Positions 42,401 to 51,066 of a stretch of DNA of 64,000 nucleotides are shown here, piece by piece (the stretch's first letter is position 1; each line of letters starts with the position of its first letter). The stretch comes from Streptomyces sp. NBC_00510 (GTDB lineage: Bacteria; Actinomycetota; Actinomycetes; Streptomycetales; Streptomycetaceae): positions 620,001 to 684,000 of the forward strand of contig CP107851.1 of the NCBI GenBank assembly GCA_036013505.1, written 5' to 3'. The notes under the pieces were generated by a model. The model saw nothing but the letters and a program-made list of their open reading frames with translations, did not search any database and was not told the origin of the DNA. The position numbers and the translations under genes are program-made.

Positions 42401-43592
42401 AAGCCGGGGAGCAGGTGCCGTTGCTGCCGGCGGTGACGTCGTGGAACCCCGCGTCCGCCGCGTAGGGGTAGGAGTTGGGGTACGTGCCCGCTACGGGGGT
42501 GCCGGCGTTGGCGTAGACGGCGGCGATGATCGGCGAGCCGGCGCTGGTGCCGCCGAACTGCGCCCAGCCGCCGCCACCGTAGGTCTGGTACACCGCGACC
42601 GGGGTGGCGGGGTCGGCCACCGCGGCGACGTCGGCGACGGCACGGTTGGCACAGCCGCTGTCCTGCTGGAAGGCGGGCTTGGGCATGTAGAGCGAGCACC
42701 CGGACCCCGCGCCGTCCCAGACGGTCTCGGACCAGCCGCGACTGCTCCCGCTGTCGGCGGTCAGGGAGGTGCCGCCCACCGCGGTCACGTAGGACGACGC
42801 GGCCGGGTAGGAGACGCCGTAACCGAAGTCGCCCGAGGAGGCGACCATCGCGACGCCGGGGTGGTTGTAGTGGGCGTCCAGCACCGTCGTTTGGTAGGGG
42901 TCCTCACCGCTGCCGAAGCGGTAGTCGGTGCCGTAGGAGTTGGAGACGAACTTGGCGCCGAGCTCGACCGCCGTGTCGACGGCGGCGCCGAGGTCCTCGA
43001 AGCTCGGGGTGTCGGCCTCGACGAGCAGGATGTGGGCCTCGGGGGCGATCGCCGAGACCATGTCGAGGTCGAGGGAGATCTCCCCGGCCCAGTCCGGGTC
43101 GGGCTGCGGGTAGTCGGTGCCGCCGCGCTGGTCGACCTTCGTGAAGCAGCCGTTGTCGGCGGTGCAGGCGGGCAGGCCGTACTGCTCGCGGTAGACCGCC
43201 AGGTCGTCCTCGGCGGTCGGGTCGTCGAAGGCGTCGACGATGGCGATCGTCTGCCCCGCTCCGCCGCCCGCCGGGAGGTTGTAGGCCGAACGCAGGTCGG
43301 CCGGACCGAACCCGCCCGGCGCCGCGGTGGTCCGCAGGCCCTTGGACGGCTTCACATCGGTGCGGCGCAGGGCGTAGCAGGTGGCCTCGCCCTTCTTGGC
43401 GGCGCCGCACGCCGCTTCGTAGGGCGCGTCACCGCCCGCGGCAGCGGACGCTGTGGCGGTCGCGGCAGAGGGCGCCGCAGCCTGGGACGGTGTCTGGATG
43501 CCCAGGACGGCCAGCGCGGCGGTGACGATCACCGCCGACCAGGTGGACATCCGCCGCCGGAGCGGTGGACCGGATATGTGTGCTACGTGCAA
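39435..43592 (-). CDS. S53 (sedolisin-like) protease with regulatory-like and kelch domains, copy 1
   Basis: A ~1385-aa secreted protein. After a signal peptide (LRRRMSTWSAVIVTAALAVL) comes the S53 domain: Glu171 and Asp175 (GEISLDLDM), Asp255 (SSGDFGYG), Ser350 (GGTSAGSP). Two carboxypeptidase-regulatory-like beta domains follow (GTVTDQVTGKPLAGATVSAG, GKVTDGSGHGWPLYAKITVD), then an adhesion-like sandwich, another regulatory repeat, a BACON-like domain, kelch blades (GKVYSAFGY, GKIYTVGGC, GKLYCAGGN) and a final regulatory repeat ending TSDFTLKKQ. No long pro-domain is seen. TTG 43592 is preferred for GGGGAG seven bases upstream; ATG 43616 is in frame. Paralogue of the genes at 46164 and 51067. 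Confidence 0.9.
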   Translation of the reverse strand: MHVAHISGPPLRRRMSTWSAVIVTAALAVLGIQTPSQAAAPSAATATASAAAGGDAPYEAACGAAKKGEATCYALRRTDVKPSKGLRTTAAPGGFGPADLRSAYNLPAGGGAGQTIAIVDAFDDPTAEDDLAVYREQYGLPACTADNGCFTKVDQRGGTDYPQPDPDWAGEISLDLDMVSAIAPEAHILLVEADTPSFEDLGAAVDTAVELGAKFVSNSYGTDYRFGSGEDPYQTTVLDAHYNHPGVAMVASSGDFGYGVSYPAASSYVTAVGGTSLTADSGSSRGWSETVWDGAGSGCSLYMPKPAFQQDSGCANRAVADVAAVADPATPVAVYQTYGGGGWAQFGGTSAGSPIIAAVYANAGTPVAGTYPNSYPYAADAGFHDVTAGSNGTCSPAYLCSGAAGYDGPTGLGTPDGLRAFRTGPHGTLAGTVTDQVTGKPLAGATVSAGTDNVTRTGADGGYSLGLPVGGYDVTVDAYGYAGSTAKDVDVTEGGTVTRDFALKPVPSQTVSGKVTDGSGHGWPLYAKITVDGVPGGPVWTDPATGAFTLSLPEGHDYTLHADASLPGYTTATRSLTVTDAPHSLDLSLRADSWKATAPGYAVHLDGATEHFASTDSAPQGWRVVNADGSAGGWTFDDPGGRGNQTGGDGAFAIADNPTIGSPYDTQLISPAYDLTDASDPELAFDAMYWVSDGSAVSVDASSDDGATWKSLWSATAGFADHAKVEIPLDDFAGKRDVRVRFHFVTEFAWWWGVDDVFVGDRGYTATPGGLVTGTVTDANTGEGLVGAGVTVKGEPGATATSVATPEDPALGDGLYLMFSPGLGKHEVSAARPRYTELTKTVNIAADSAVTASYKLKAGQLTVTPDSVGATLAWGKSATRNMTVKNTGGAPVTVTVGERAGGFQSQALGSGAPLQTVKGHFSPHASKKGSAPTGAKRAAAPSGGAWQTGPNLPETVLGNAVGTYEGKVYSAFGYTGFDVTNAMYVLDPVVGSWSQVASAADRREAPSGQFVDGKFYTVGGWLPDNTTDPKLEIYDPVADRWSTGAPTPAAYAGQGNAALDGKIYTVGGCDDRCGTAEAYAYDPDTDTWSRIADYPERVAWESCGGVNGKLYCAGGNADGLGESKHAYVYDPAADTWTSLPDLPIPLWSSSSTAANDQLVISSGISHEALTNQGFAYDPQAGAWTALPNANVATYRGGAALGVYKIGGGSEPYTPSNTVELLPGYDQGGTSDVPWLRTSTQHFTLQPGASTTVTVTLDASVPEVAQPGDFTAQLALDNDSPYGMRKVPVSLHVDPPKTWGKITGTVRGIQSDGTTKPLAGATVEIGSWAADYSLRTAADGTYSLWLDSRNNPLEVIVAKDGYRPVATTVKIKKGATVTSDFTLKKQ

Positions 43593-43668
43593 CGTCCGAC
43601 TCCCCAGTGATCCCATGAAACGCCGACATATGAAGGTTCGACAGCGAACTTCTGCGGTCGCCGGGAGT

Positions 43669-43700
43669 CCATTAGCGGAGAGATCACGTATCCGTGTCAA
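43669..43700 (-). promoter_or_regulatory. promoter-like element of S53 copy 1
   Basis: On the minus strand TTGACA (43700-43695) is followed after 20 bases by TAATGG (43674-43669), about 75 bases upstream of the start. The same TTGACA...GCTAATGG pair occurs before copy 3, supporting a shared promoter. Confidence 0.5.
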
Positions 43701-44149
43701 CGCCGAAAAGGCAGAAACGGGCCGCCATTTCGCGTTCTCCGGTGCGCTCGACGCGAATGTGTCCGGATTCCGGAGAGCGGGCGTGGATCAATGGCGCCAT
43801 GCGTGACAGGTCGCACCATGAGGGTGGTTGACGCACGCATCGCCCGATTCCCGGTCTGCCGCCCTTATGCCGCCGCGGAGCCCGTCTGCCCTGCTTGCGC
43901 CTGACTGGCCCCAATGGCGCGACGTACCGGGGTATTCGCCAATATCCCACCCTTCCCGGTTTCCGTGCGCGGCCGGGCTCGGTTGTTACCGCTGGGCAAA
44001 ATCGCGTCAATTCTGCACCCGTGATGTTTAATTCACCTGCGGGTGACCGCCCCGCACAACGGGACCGGAATTGCGGCCGGCCGTCTCACCGATCCCTGAT
44101 CCGCGGGCGCGAGCCGGGTGAGCGATCATCGTGCGATGGAGATACGGAC
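43701..44149. other. no gene seen
   Basis: About 450 bases between divergent S53 copy 1 and the gene at 44150. ORFs here are short with shadow composition. No strong repeat. Confidence 0.5.
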
Positions 44150-44683
44150 ATGTGGCCGGTGCTCCCGGACACGGAACGGGATCAGTGGAACTACCTCCCC
44201 GGGCGGATCCTGGGGCCACTGCGCATGGACATGCACCGGGAAGATGTCATCGCGGCTCTGGCCGCGCACAGCTTCACCGCCAAGTCCGACGGATACAGCC
44301 CGGGGTGGGACCCCGTGCGCTTCGCCAAGGAAAGCGCCCCCCTGGGCCAGGCAGCGGTGGAGTGCTACTTCTACGCGGACGGAGAGCTGGCCTACGTCCA
44401 GGTCGACGGACGCGTCGGTCCGCAGGTGACCTGCGAGGGAATCCGGCTCATCGGCCGTGTCCCGTCGCAGCTCGCGCAGGAGATGGAAGCTCACGCGACC
44501 AGGCACGACATCGGCGTGCGCTACAGCCCCACAGGAGACTTCTCCTGCGACGGCTTCCAACTCGAACTCGGAGCCCAGCGCGTCGGCGACCGCGTCGTGT
44601 CCTGGGCCCTGTTCTTCGTCTCGGGAGACGACCACTCCAACACGCGCGACAACGCACCCAAAACGGTCTGGCACCGCTGGTAG
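44150..44683 (+). CDS. hypothetical protein, 177 aa
   Basis: Begins MWPVLPDTERDQWNYLPGRI at ATG 44150 behind GGAG. It continues LGPLRMDMHREDVIAALAAH, AVECYFYADGELAYVQVDGR, GPQVTCEGIRLIGRVPSQLA and WALFFVSGDDHSNTRDNAPK. A soluble alpha/beta protein without signal peptide. The repeated beta strands around residues 55-80 resemble small immunity-like or SMI1-like folds only vaguely. Family not recognised. It converges on the DD-transpeptidase gene. Confidence 0.7.
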   Translation: MWPVLPDTERDQWNYLPGRILGPLRMDMHREDVIAALAAHSFTAKSDGYSPGWDPVRFAKESAPLGQAAVECYFYADGELAYVQVDGRVGPQVTCEGIRLIGRVPSQLAQEMEAHATRHDIGVRYSPTGDFSCDGFQLELGAQRVGDRVVSWALFFVSGDDHSNTRDNAPKTVWHRW

Positions 44684-44781
44684 ACGGCACCGCGCTCACC
44701 TCGTCTCGTCGAACGCCTCGTAGAGTGCGGCCGGTTGACGGCCGGCCATCACCATTGGGAGAGGTTTCCGCCGGGGAACGA

Positions 44782-44825
44782 CGAAGGGTGTGCCCACGAC
44801 CGTGCGGTCGTGGGCACACCCTTCG
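44782..44825. terminator. 19-bp perfect stem-loop downstream of DD-transpeptidase
   Basis: CGAAGGGTGTGCCCACGAC (44782-44800) pairs exactly with 44807-44825 across loop CGTGCG, 15 bases past the stop. An exceptionally stable terminator, usable from both sides. Confidence 0.85.
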
Positions 44826-44840
44826 CCATGGTGGGCTTGC

Positions 44841-45731
44841 CTACTTCTTGAAGCCGTAGTTCATCAGCTTCGTCGCGTCCGTGGCACGGCTGGTCGCCGA
44901 GGTGGAGGCGAGAACGGTCCCGATGACCGTCTTGCCGTTCCGGGTCGCGGCGAAGACCAGGCAGTACTTGGCAACCGCGCCGGAACCGGTCTTGACACCG
45001 ATGGTTCCGGAGTAGCTCTTCAACAGCGTGTTGGTGTTGGTCCACGACATGTAGCGGTAGCCACCGCTCTTCGTGGTCACCTTCTGCTTGGTGGACGTCG
45101 TCTTCACGACGGACCGGAAGGTGGAGTACTTCATCGCGCTGCTGGCGAGCTTGGTCAGGTCGCGGGGAGTCGAGTAGTTCCCCCCGTTCCCGATGCCGTC
45201 GAACGAGTCGAAGTGGGTGTTCTTCAGACCCAGGCTCTTGGCAGTCGAGTTCATCTTGCCGATGAACGACTTGACCCGTGCGGCCCGCGTGGAGCCGCTG
45301 CCGAACTTGTCGGCGAGAGCGTAGGCCGCGTCGCACCCGGACGGGAGCATCAACCCGTACAGAAGCTGACGGACCGTCACCTTGTCGCCGACGATCAGGT
45401 GCGCCGAGGAGGCGCCCTTGGAGACGATGTAGTCGCTGTACGCCTTCTGAATCGTGACCTTGGCGTCAAGGTTCAGATTCGGCTGGGCCAGCACGACACG
45501 AGCGGTCATGATCTTGGTGGTGGAGCCGGTGGAACGGCGGGTGTCGGCGGCCTTCGAGTAGAGGGCCTTACCCGTCCCGTTGTTCATCACGAAGCCGCCC
45601 TTGGCGGTGATCGTGGGCACCGTAAGCGTCGCGGCCTGGGCCGGGACGGTGAGTGCTGCGGCGGACAACACTGCTCCCGCAGTGATGGTCACCGCAGACA
45701 CGCGGGATGTGATCTTTATGCCGTTTTTCAA
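44841..45731 (-). CDS. D-alanyl-D-alanine carboxypeptidase/transpeptidase, S11, K15-like
   Basis: A 296-aa secreted penicillin-binding protein of family S11. A signal peptide (ITSRVSAVTITAGAVLSAAA to VPAQA) is followed by the three active-site motifs: STTK (Ser70-Lys73), SGC (Ser131-Cys133) and KTG (247-249). The SGC variant in place of SxN and the spacing match the Streptomyces K15 DD-transpeptidase, which cross-links or trims peptidoglycan stems. The start is TTG 45731 with GGGG eight bases upstream. A hairpin-rich leader precedes it. It sits between S53 protease copies 1 and 2. Confidence 0.93.
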   Translation of the reverse strand: MKNGIKITSRVSAVTITAGAVLSAAALTVPAQAATLTVPTITAKGGFVMNNGTGKALYSKAADTRRSTGSTTKIMTARVVLAQPNLNLDAKVTIQKAYSDYIVSKGASSAHLIVGDKVTVRQLLYGLMLPSGCDAAYALADKFGSGSTRAARVKSFIGKMNSTAKSLGLKNTHFDSFDGIGNGGNYSTPRDLTKLASSAMKYSTFRSVVKTTSTKQKVTTKSGGYRYMSWTNTNTLLKSYSGTIGVKTGSGAVAKYCLVFAATRNGKTVIGTVLASTSATSRATDATKLMNYGFKK

Positions 45732-45750
45732 AGTGTATACCCCAAATGTT

Positions 45751-45822
45751 CCTATGGGTTGACGGCATGACGAAGCCGCCAGCCCATAGGACTCCCGAGG
45801 GGCGCAAAGGGATGCACATCCC
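45751..45822 (-). promoter_or_regulatory. structured 5' leader of the DD-transpeptidase gene
   Basis: On the gene strand, CCTATGGG (45790-45783) pairs with CCCATAGG (45758-45751). Inside it GGCGGC pairs with GCCGTC around TTCGTCAT, giving a ~15-bp hairpin with one C-A mismatch, 20 bases before the start codon. Just upstream, GGGATG-TG-CATCCC (45822-45809) forms a second hairpin. It may be a cis-acting RNA; the class is unknown. Confidence 0.5.
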
Positions 45823-46163
45823 GCCGAGAATTTTTCGAGTTCTCACGCGATTCATTCGGGCATAAGCACCGAATCGGCCCTGTACGGGGGATTTCGGGCC
45901 GGTGCGGCGCGACGTCGGCCCCGCCACGCGCTCTCCCCCATCCAGACCCACGGCGGGACCGGCGTGCGAATGCGCGACGGCCGGCGCCCGGGGCCGCGCA
46001 CCACCCCGGGGCCGCTCCGCCAAGATCCGCTCAACCAGCCACCCGGCCAGCAGAAGCGATGTCTAATGGCCCCGCAGTGAATGGATTCATTCGCCATCGC
46101 CGGGAGTTGATGGCGCATCACCGTCCAGATGGGATCAATTACTTGCACATATCAAGAAAGCTC
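45823..46163. other. divergent promoter region
   Basis: About 340 bases between DD-transpeptidase and S53 copy 2. TAATGG at 46064 recalls the -10-like element before the other copies but lacks a TTGACA partner. No gene is seen. Confidence 0.45.
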
Positions 46164-49100
46164 ATGCGCTTCGGACGGCACAGACTCACCGCGGGCCTGA
46201 CGGTACTGAGCCTGTCGCTGCTCACCCTGCTGGGGACGCAGGCATCAGCCGCCGCACAGACGCCGACGGGTACGACACGAGAGGTCGCGGGCACCGGCAA
46301 GGACAACGGGCTGTCCATGGAGCCCTCCTGCTCCACACCCAAGAAGAACGAGTTCGCGTGCTTCGCCCTGCGCCGCACGGACCTCGCGACCGCCAGGCGG
46401 TCGTCGGAACCGGCCGGGTACGGCCCCAGCGATCTGCGAGGCGCCTACGACCTCCCGTCCAACGGCGGCGCCGGCCAGACCGTCGCCGTGGTCGCCGCGT
46501 ACGACGACCCGACCGCCGAGCAGGACTTAGCGGTGTACCGGCAGCAGTACGGGCTGCCGGCCTGCACCACCGGCAACGGCTGCTTCCGCAAGGTCGACCA
46601 GCGCGGCGGCACCGACTACCCGCAGCCCGATCCCGAGTGGGCCGGGGAGATCTCGCTGGACCTGGACATGGTCTCGGCCGTGGCCCCGAACGCGCACATC
46701 CTGCTCGTCGAAGCCGACAGCGCCGACCGCGAAAACCTCGGCGCAGCCGTCGACCAGGCCGTCGCGCTCGGCGCCAAGTTCGTCTCCAACTCCTACGGCT
46801 CCTACTACGACAGTTACCCCGGGGGCGGTGAGGACCCCGCCGAGACCACCGACACGCACTACGACCACCCCGGCGTCGCCATGGTCGTCGCCTCGGGAGA
46901 CCTGAACTACGGGGTCCCCTATCCCGCCGCCTCCCCCTACGTCACCTCGGTCGGCGGCACCTCCCTGGCCCGTGACCCGAACAGTCCCCGCGGATGGTCG
47001 GAGTCGGTCTGGAGCAACGGCAACAGCGGCACCGGCTCGGGCTGCTCCGCCTACCAGGCGAAACCGGCCTTCCAGAAGGACACCGGCTGCCCGCGGCGCA
47101 CCGTCGCGGACGTCTCGGCCGTCGCCGACCCCGCCACCGGGGTGGCGGTCTACCAGACCTACGGGCAGACCGGCTGGCAGGTCTACGGAGGGACCAGCGC
47201 GGCCACGCCGATCATCGCCGGGGTCTACGCGGCCGCCGGAACGCCGGCGGCCGACAGCTACCCCAACTCCTACCCCTACGCCGCCGCCGGCGGCCTCAAC
47301 GACGTGACCAGCGGGTCCAACGGCGAGTGCGACCCTGCCTACCTGTGCACCGCGGGGCAGGGATACGACGGACCCACCGGACTGGGCACGCCCCGGGGCC
47401 TCGGCGCGTTCCGCGGCGGGCCGCGCGGGGAGGTCTCCGGGACGGTCACCGACTCCGGGACCGGCAAGCCGGTGGCCGGGGCGGCGATCTCGGGCGGTGA
47501 CGTCGTGGTCCACTCCGACGCCTCGGGGGCCTACACGCTGTCCCTGCCGGCCGGGACCTACGACATCGGCGTCGAGGCCTTCGGGTACGCGACCGTGTCC
47601 ACACCTGACGTCACGATCGACGACGGGGCCGCCCTGACGAGGGACTACGCACTCCAGACGGTGCCCAGCCGCACGGTCACGGGGAGGGTCACCGACGGTT
47701 CCGGTCACGGCTGGCCGCTCTACGCCAAGATCGTGGTGGACGGCTCGCCCGGCGGCCCGGTGTGGACCAACCCCGCGACCGGCGCGTACAGCGTCAAGCT
47801 CCCCCAGAACCGTGCGCACACCCTGCGGATCGCGGCCTCCCTCCCCGGCTACGAGGAAGTCACCCGGCGCCTCGCGGCAGGCACGACGGCGCAGAAGCTC
47901 GACATCCCGGTACCCGCCGACGTCTGGTCGGCCGGCGCCCCCGCCTATGCGCCGAAGCTGACCGGCCCGACGCAGGAGTTCACCTCGTCGGACTCCGCGC
48001 CCGAGGGCTGGTCGGTGGTCAACGCCGAGGGAACGCAGGGCGGCTGGGCGTTCGACGATCCCGGATCGCGTTCCAACACCACCGGCGGCGACGGCGGTTT
48101 CGCGGTGGTCGACAGCGACCACTACGGCTACCCGGCCACCCAGGACTCCAGCCTGGTCAGTCCGCGGTTCGACTTCACCGACGTCGCGGTCCCCGAGCTG
48201 GCCTTCGACACCGACCTCATGCCCTTCTTCGGTCAGACCGCCGACCTCGACGCCAGCATCGACAACGGCCTGACCTGGAAGAACATCCGGTCCCTCACCA
48301 ACGACGCGGCCGGCCCGACACACCTCGAGGTGCCCCTGGCCGCGTACGCGGGCAAGCCCTCGGTCCGGCTGCGGTTCCACTACACCGCCTCCTACGCCCT
48401 GTGGTGGGCCGTGGACAACGTCTTCATCGGCGGCCGGGAACTCACCCCCACCCCGTCCGGCCTGATCACCGGAACCGTCACCGACGCCAACACCGGCACG
48501 GGGCTGGCATCCGCCACCGTCACCGATCGGGACCGGCCCGGCCTGAGCGCGATCACGGCGGCGACACCCGACGACCCGAACCGCGGCGACGGCTTCTTCA
48601 CGCTCACCGCGCCGCCGGGCAAGCACGCCCTCACGGCATCGACGCCGCGCTACACCGAGCGGACCAAGACGGTCGCGGCACGCGCCGACACCGTCGTCAC
48701 CTCGTCGTGGAAGCTCGCGGCGGGTCAACTGTCCCTGACGACCGGCCCGATCGAGGCGACTGCGGTCCTGGGCAAGAGCGCGACGCACAAACTGACCATC
48801 ACCAACACCGGTGGCGCGCAGGCCACCTTGACGCTGGCGGAACGGGCGGGCTCCGGCGGCACCGACCAGGGCGCACCCCTCCATCGCGTCAACCGGCGTC
48901 TGCTCCCGTCATCCGGCGCCGACGGGCACTCCGCGCAGATCGACGGCCGCACCACGCGGACCGCCGGGCGCGCGGCCGCCTCCACCGCGGCCGGGCCCTC
49001 GGGTGACGCCTGGAGGCCCGTCGCCGACCTGCCCACGGCCATCATGGACAACGTCGTCGACACCTACGACGGCAAGGTCTACTCGGCCTACGGGTACGAC

Positions 49101-50348
49101 GGGGAGGACGACACCGGCGACCTGTACCGTCTCACCCCGGACACAAGAACCTGGACCAAGCTCACCTCGTCCCCGCACCCGCGCCGCGCTCCCGCGCACG
49201 GCTTCATCGACGGCAAGTTCTACGCCGCGGGCGGCTGGGGCAGCAGCACGGGCGGTATCGACCCGGGCCTGGACATCTACGACCCGGTCCGCAACACCTG
49301 GACCAGCGGCGCGAAGGCGCCCAAGGCCTACGCCGGATCGGGCAGCACCGTCCTGGACGGAAAGCTGTACACGATCGGCGGTTGCGCGGCCACGAGCTGC
49401 GGCACGACCGACGCCTCCGTCTACGATCCCCAGGACGACCGCTGGTCCGAGATCGCCCCGTATCCGGAGCCCATCGCCTGGCAGTCCTGCGCCGCCATCG
49501 GAACCAGGATCTACTGCGCCGGCGGGGAGAGCGGAGGCGCCGTCGCCGTCTCCTCCGCGTACGTCTACAACCCTGCCACCGACAAGTGGTCGGACCTGCC
49601 CGACATGCCGAGCCCGCTGTGGGGGGCGGCGTACACCGCGGCGAACGGACTGCTGCTGATCTCCAGCGGAGTGACCGACGACAGTCAGCTGACGAACCAG
49701 GGCTTCGCCCTCGACCCCGCGACCGGCACGTGGAGCGTCCTGCCCAACGCCAACACCAGCACGTTCAGAAGCGGCGGCGCGACGGGCTTCTACAAGGTCG
49801 GCGGCACCGTCGAAGCCTACGAGCTCTCCCCCACCGCCACCGTCGAGCTCCTGCCCGGCTACGACCAGGCGGGACTGTCGGAGGTCACCTGGCTCGGCGA
49901 GTCCGCCAAGAAGATCACGCTGTCCCCCGGTCAGAAGACGGTCCTCACGCTCACCTTCGACACCGCGAAACTGGAGGTCGCGCAGCCCGGCGACTACGGC
50001 GCCCGGCTGGCACTGTTCACCGACACCCCCTACGCGCTGCCCGACATCCCCGTGTCCCTGCACGTCGACCCGCCCAGGACATGGGGCGACATCAGCGGAA
50101 CGATCCTCGGGGCGACCCCGGCAGGAGGCACGGCTCCCCTGGCGGGCGCGACCGTGCAGATCGACAGCTGGGCCGGCTCCTACACGCTGACGACGCGCGC
50201 GGACGGCACCTTCGGGCTGTGGCTCGACAGCCGTAACAATCCACTGACCGTCATCGTCGCCAAGGACGGCTACCGGCCGACCGTGGCCACCGTGCGGCTC
50301 AAGAAGGGAGCCACCGTCACCCACGACGTCACGTTGAAACGGGTATAG
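46164..50348 (+). CDS. S53 (sedolisin-like) protease with regulatory-like and kelch domains, copy 2
   Basis: A ~1394-aa secreted paralogue on the opposite strand from copies 1 and 3. Signal peptide MRFGRHRLTAGLTVLSLSLL to ASAAA; S53 residues Glu162 and Asp166 (GEISLDLDM), Asp246 (VASGDLNYG), Ser345 (GGTSAATP). The same domain series follows: GTVTDSGTGKPVAGAAISGG, GRVTDGSGHGWPLYAKIVVD, a beta-sandwich, GTVTDANTGTGLASATVTD, a BACON-like domain, kelch blades (GKVYSAYGY, GKFYAAGGW, GKLYTIGGC, TRIYCAGGE) and the terminal GTILGATPAGGTAPLAGATV. The ATG at 46164 is preferred; TTG 46143 is in frame and aligns with the TTG starts of the other copies. Confidence 0.9.
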   Translation: MRFGRHRLTAGLTVLSLSLLTLLGTQASAAAQTPTGTTREVAGTGKDNGLSMEPSCSTPKKNEFACFALRRTDLATARRSSEPAGYGPSDLRGAYDLPSNGGAGQTVAVVAAYDDPTAEQDLAVYRQQYGLPACTTGNGCFRKVDQRGGTDYPQPDPEWAGEISLDLDMVSAVAPNAHILLVEADSADRENLGAAVDQAVALGAKFVSNSYGSYYDSYPGGGEDPAETTDTHYDHPGVAMVVASGDLNYGVPYPAASPYVTSVGGTSLARDPNSPRGWSESVWSNGNSGTGSGCSAYQAKPAFQKDTGCPRRTVADVSAVADPATGVAVYQTYGQTGWQVYGGTSAATPIIAGVYAAAGTPAADSYPNSYPYAAAGGLNDVTSGSNGECDPAYLCTAGQGYDGPTGLGTPRGLGAFRGGPRGEVSGTVTDSGTGKPVAGAAISGGDVVVHSDASGAYTLSLPAGTYDIGVEAFGYATVSTPDVTIDDGAALTRDYALQTVPSRTVTGRVTDGSGHGWPLYAKIVVDGSPGGPVWTNPATGAYSVKLPQNRAHTLRIAASLPGYEEVTRRLAAGTTAQKLDIPVPADVWSAGAPAYAPKLTGPTQEFTSSDSAPEGWSVVNAEGTQGGWAFDDPGSRSNTTGGDGGFAVVDSDHYGYPATQDSSLVSPRFDFTDVAVPELAFDTDLMPFFGQTADLDASIDNGLTWKNIRSLTNDAAGPTHLEVPLAAYAGKPSVRLRFHYTASYALWWAVDNVFIGGRELTPTPSGLITGTVTDANTGTGLASATVTDRDRPGLSAITAATPDDPNRGDGFFTLTAPPGKHALTASTPRYTERTKTVAARADTVVTSSWKLAAGQLSLTTGPIEATAVLGKSATHKLTITNTGGAQATLTLAERAGSGGTDQGAPLHRVNRRLLPSSGADGHSAQIDGRTTRTAGRAAASTAAGPSGDAWRPVADLPTAIMDNVVDTYDGKVYSAYGYDGEDDTGDLYRLTPDTRTWTKLTSSPHPRRAPAHGFIDGKFYAAGGWGSSTGGIDPGLDIYDPVRNTWTSGAKAPKAYAGSGSTVLDGKLYTIGGCAATSCGTTDASVYDPQDDRWSEIAPYPEPIAWQSCAAIGTRIYCAGGESGGAVAVSSAYVYNPATDKWSDLPDMPSPLWGAAYTAANGLLLISSGVTDDSQLTNQGFALDPATGTWSVLPNANTSTFRSGGATGFYKVGGTVEAYELSPTATVELLPGYDQAGLSEVTWLGESAKKITLSPGQKTVLTLTFDTAKLEVAQPGDYGARLALFTDTPYALPDIPVSLHVDPPRTWGDISGTILGATPAGGTAPLAGATVQIDSWAGSYTLTTRADGTFGLWLDSRNNPLTVIVAKDGYRPTVATVRLKKGATVTHDVTLKRV

Positions 50349-50369
50349 CGGCCACGGCCTCCCCGGGAC

Positions 50370-50416
50370 GGCGGCGGCCGTACGGAGTCCAATGTGGGCT
50401 GCGTACGGCCGCCGCC
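50370..50416 (+). terminator. 15-bp stem-loop after S53 copy 2
   Basis: GGCGGCGGCCGTACG (50370-50384) pairs exactly with CGTACGGCCGCCGCC (50402-50416), loop 17 bases, 22 bases past the stop codon. Confidence 0.75.
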
Positions 50417-50754
50417 ATGGTCCACCCGGACGATCCGTCCGATCCCTTGGGCGCGCCGCGCCATCGCCCCGAGGGCCGTGGCGGGACGCTCGCCGTAGCC
50501 GCGACGGGTTCCTCCCGTCGACAGGCCGGGCGCCGTATCCCCGAGCACGGCGCCCGGCCATCGGTGCGGTCAGGCGACGGATGCATGGCTGCGGCCGTTC
50601 GGGGCAGCCGACTCAGTACGGCCGCGCCGCGACCATCCCACCCCCCGGTCGTCGGCGCGGCCGCCACATTATGCGAGCCGTACGGACGCCTCCCGGGCCC
50701 GCGCCGGTAAATGTCCGTCCCGCCCACCCGAGTGACGTATAGTGGACTCACCGA
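50417..50754. other. upstream of tRNA, no gene
   Basis: About 340 bases. No credible ORF. TTATGC/ACGTATAGTGGACTC stretches just before the tRNA may hold its promoter (ACGTATAGT near 50735). Confidence 0.5.
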
Positions 50755-50829
50755 CGCGGGGTGGAGCAGCTCGGTAGCTCGCTGGGCTCATAACCCAGAG
50801 GTCGCGTGGTTCAAATCCCGCCCCCGCTA
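50755..50829 (+). tRNA. initiator tRNA-Met (CAU), with an extra base in the T stem
   Basis: The cloverleaf starts CGCGGGG and ends CCCCGC-TA: six acceptor pairs and an unpaired C1 against U72, the initiator mark. The D arm is GAGCAGCTCGGTAGCTC; the anticodon stem CTGGG/CCCAG carries three G-C pairs next to loop CTCATAA, also initiator-specific. The T arm is GCGTGG-TTCAAAT-CCCGC: pairing needs GCG/CGC and GG/CC with a bulged T, so the gene is 75 nt rather than the usual 74. CCA is not encoded. Confidence 0.88.
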
Positions 50830-50836
50830 CGACATC

Positions 50837-50867
50837 CGGCCCCTGCCACATCATGTGGCAGGGGCCG
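50837..50867 (+). terminator. 14-bp perfect stem-loop after the tRNA
   Basis: CGGCCCCTGCCACA (50837-50850) pairs exactly with TGTGGCAGGGGCCG (50854-50867) with a three-base loop, eight bases beyond the tRNA. Confidence 0.85.
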
Positions 50868-50940
50868 TACTCGTGCGTCCCGCGGTTCCGCGCCCGGCGG
50901 TCGGTGGAGTCGGGGCCGCCGCGCCCCACCACCGGGGAGC

Positions 50941-50999
50941 CCTCGGAGCACGGGCGAGGCCGGCCGCTGGAGGGGGCCGGCCTCGCCCGTGCTCCGAGG
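50941..50999 (-). terminator. 25-bp perfect stem-loop downstream of S53 copy 3
   Basis: Bases 50941-50965 pair exactly with 50975-50999 around a nine-base loop (GCTGGAGGG). It is 67 bases past the copy 3 stop and serves as its terminator, and as a second barrier for the tRNA transcript. Confidence 0.8.
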
Positions 51000-51066
51000 T
51001 CACGTCCGGGGTGCGCCGACGGCCCATTGCGCGGGCCGTCGGCGCCGTTCCCGGCGCTTCCGCCGG

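Noticed and set aside
45732..45830. DD-transpeptidase leader as a c-di-AMP (ydaO) riboswitch
   Set aside because: The conserved ydaO core sequences are not seen; only two simple hairpins are supported.
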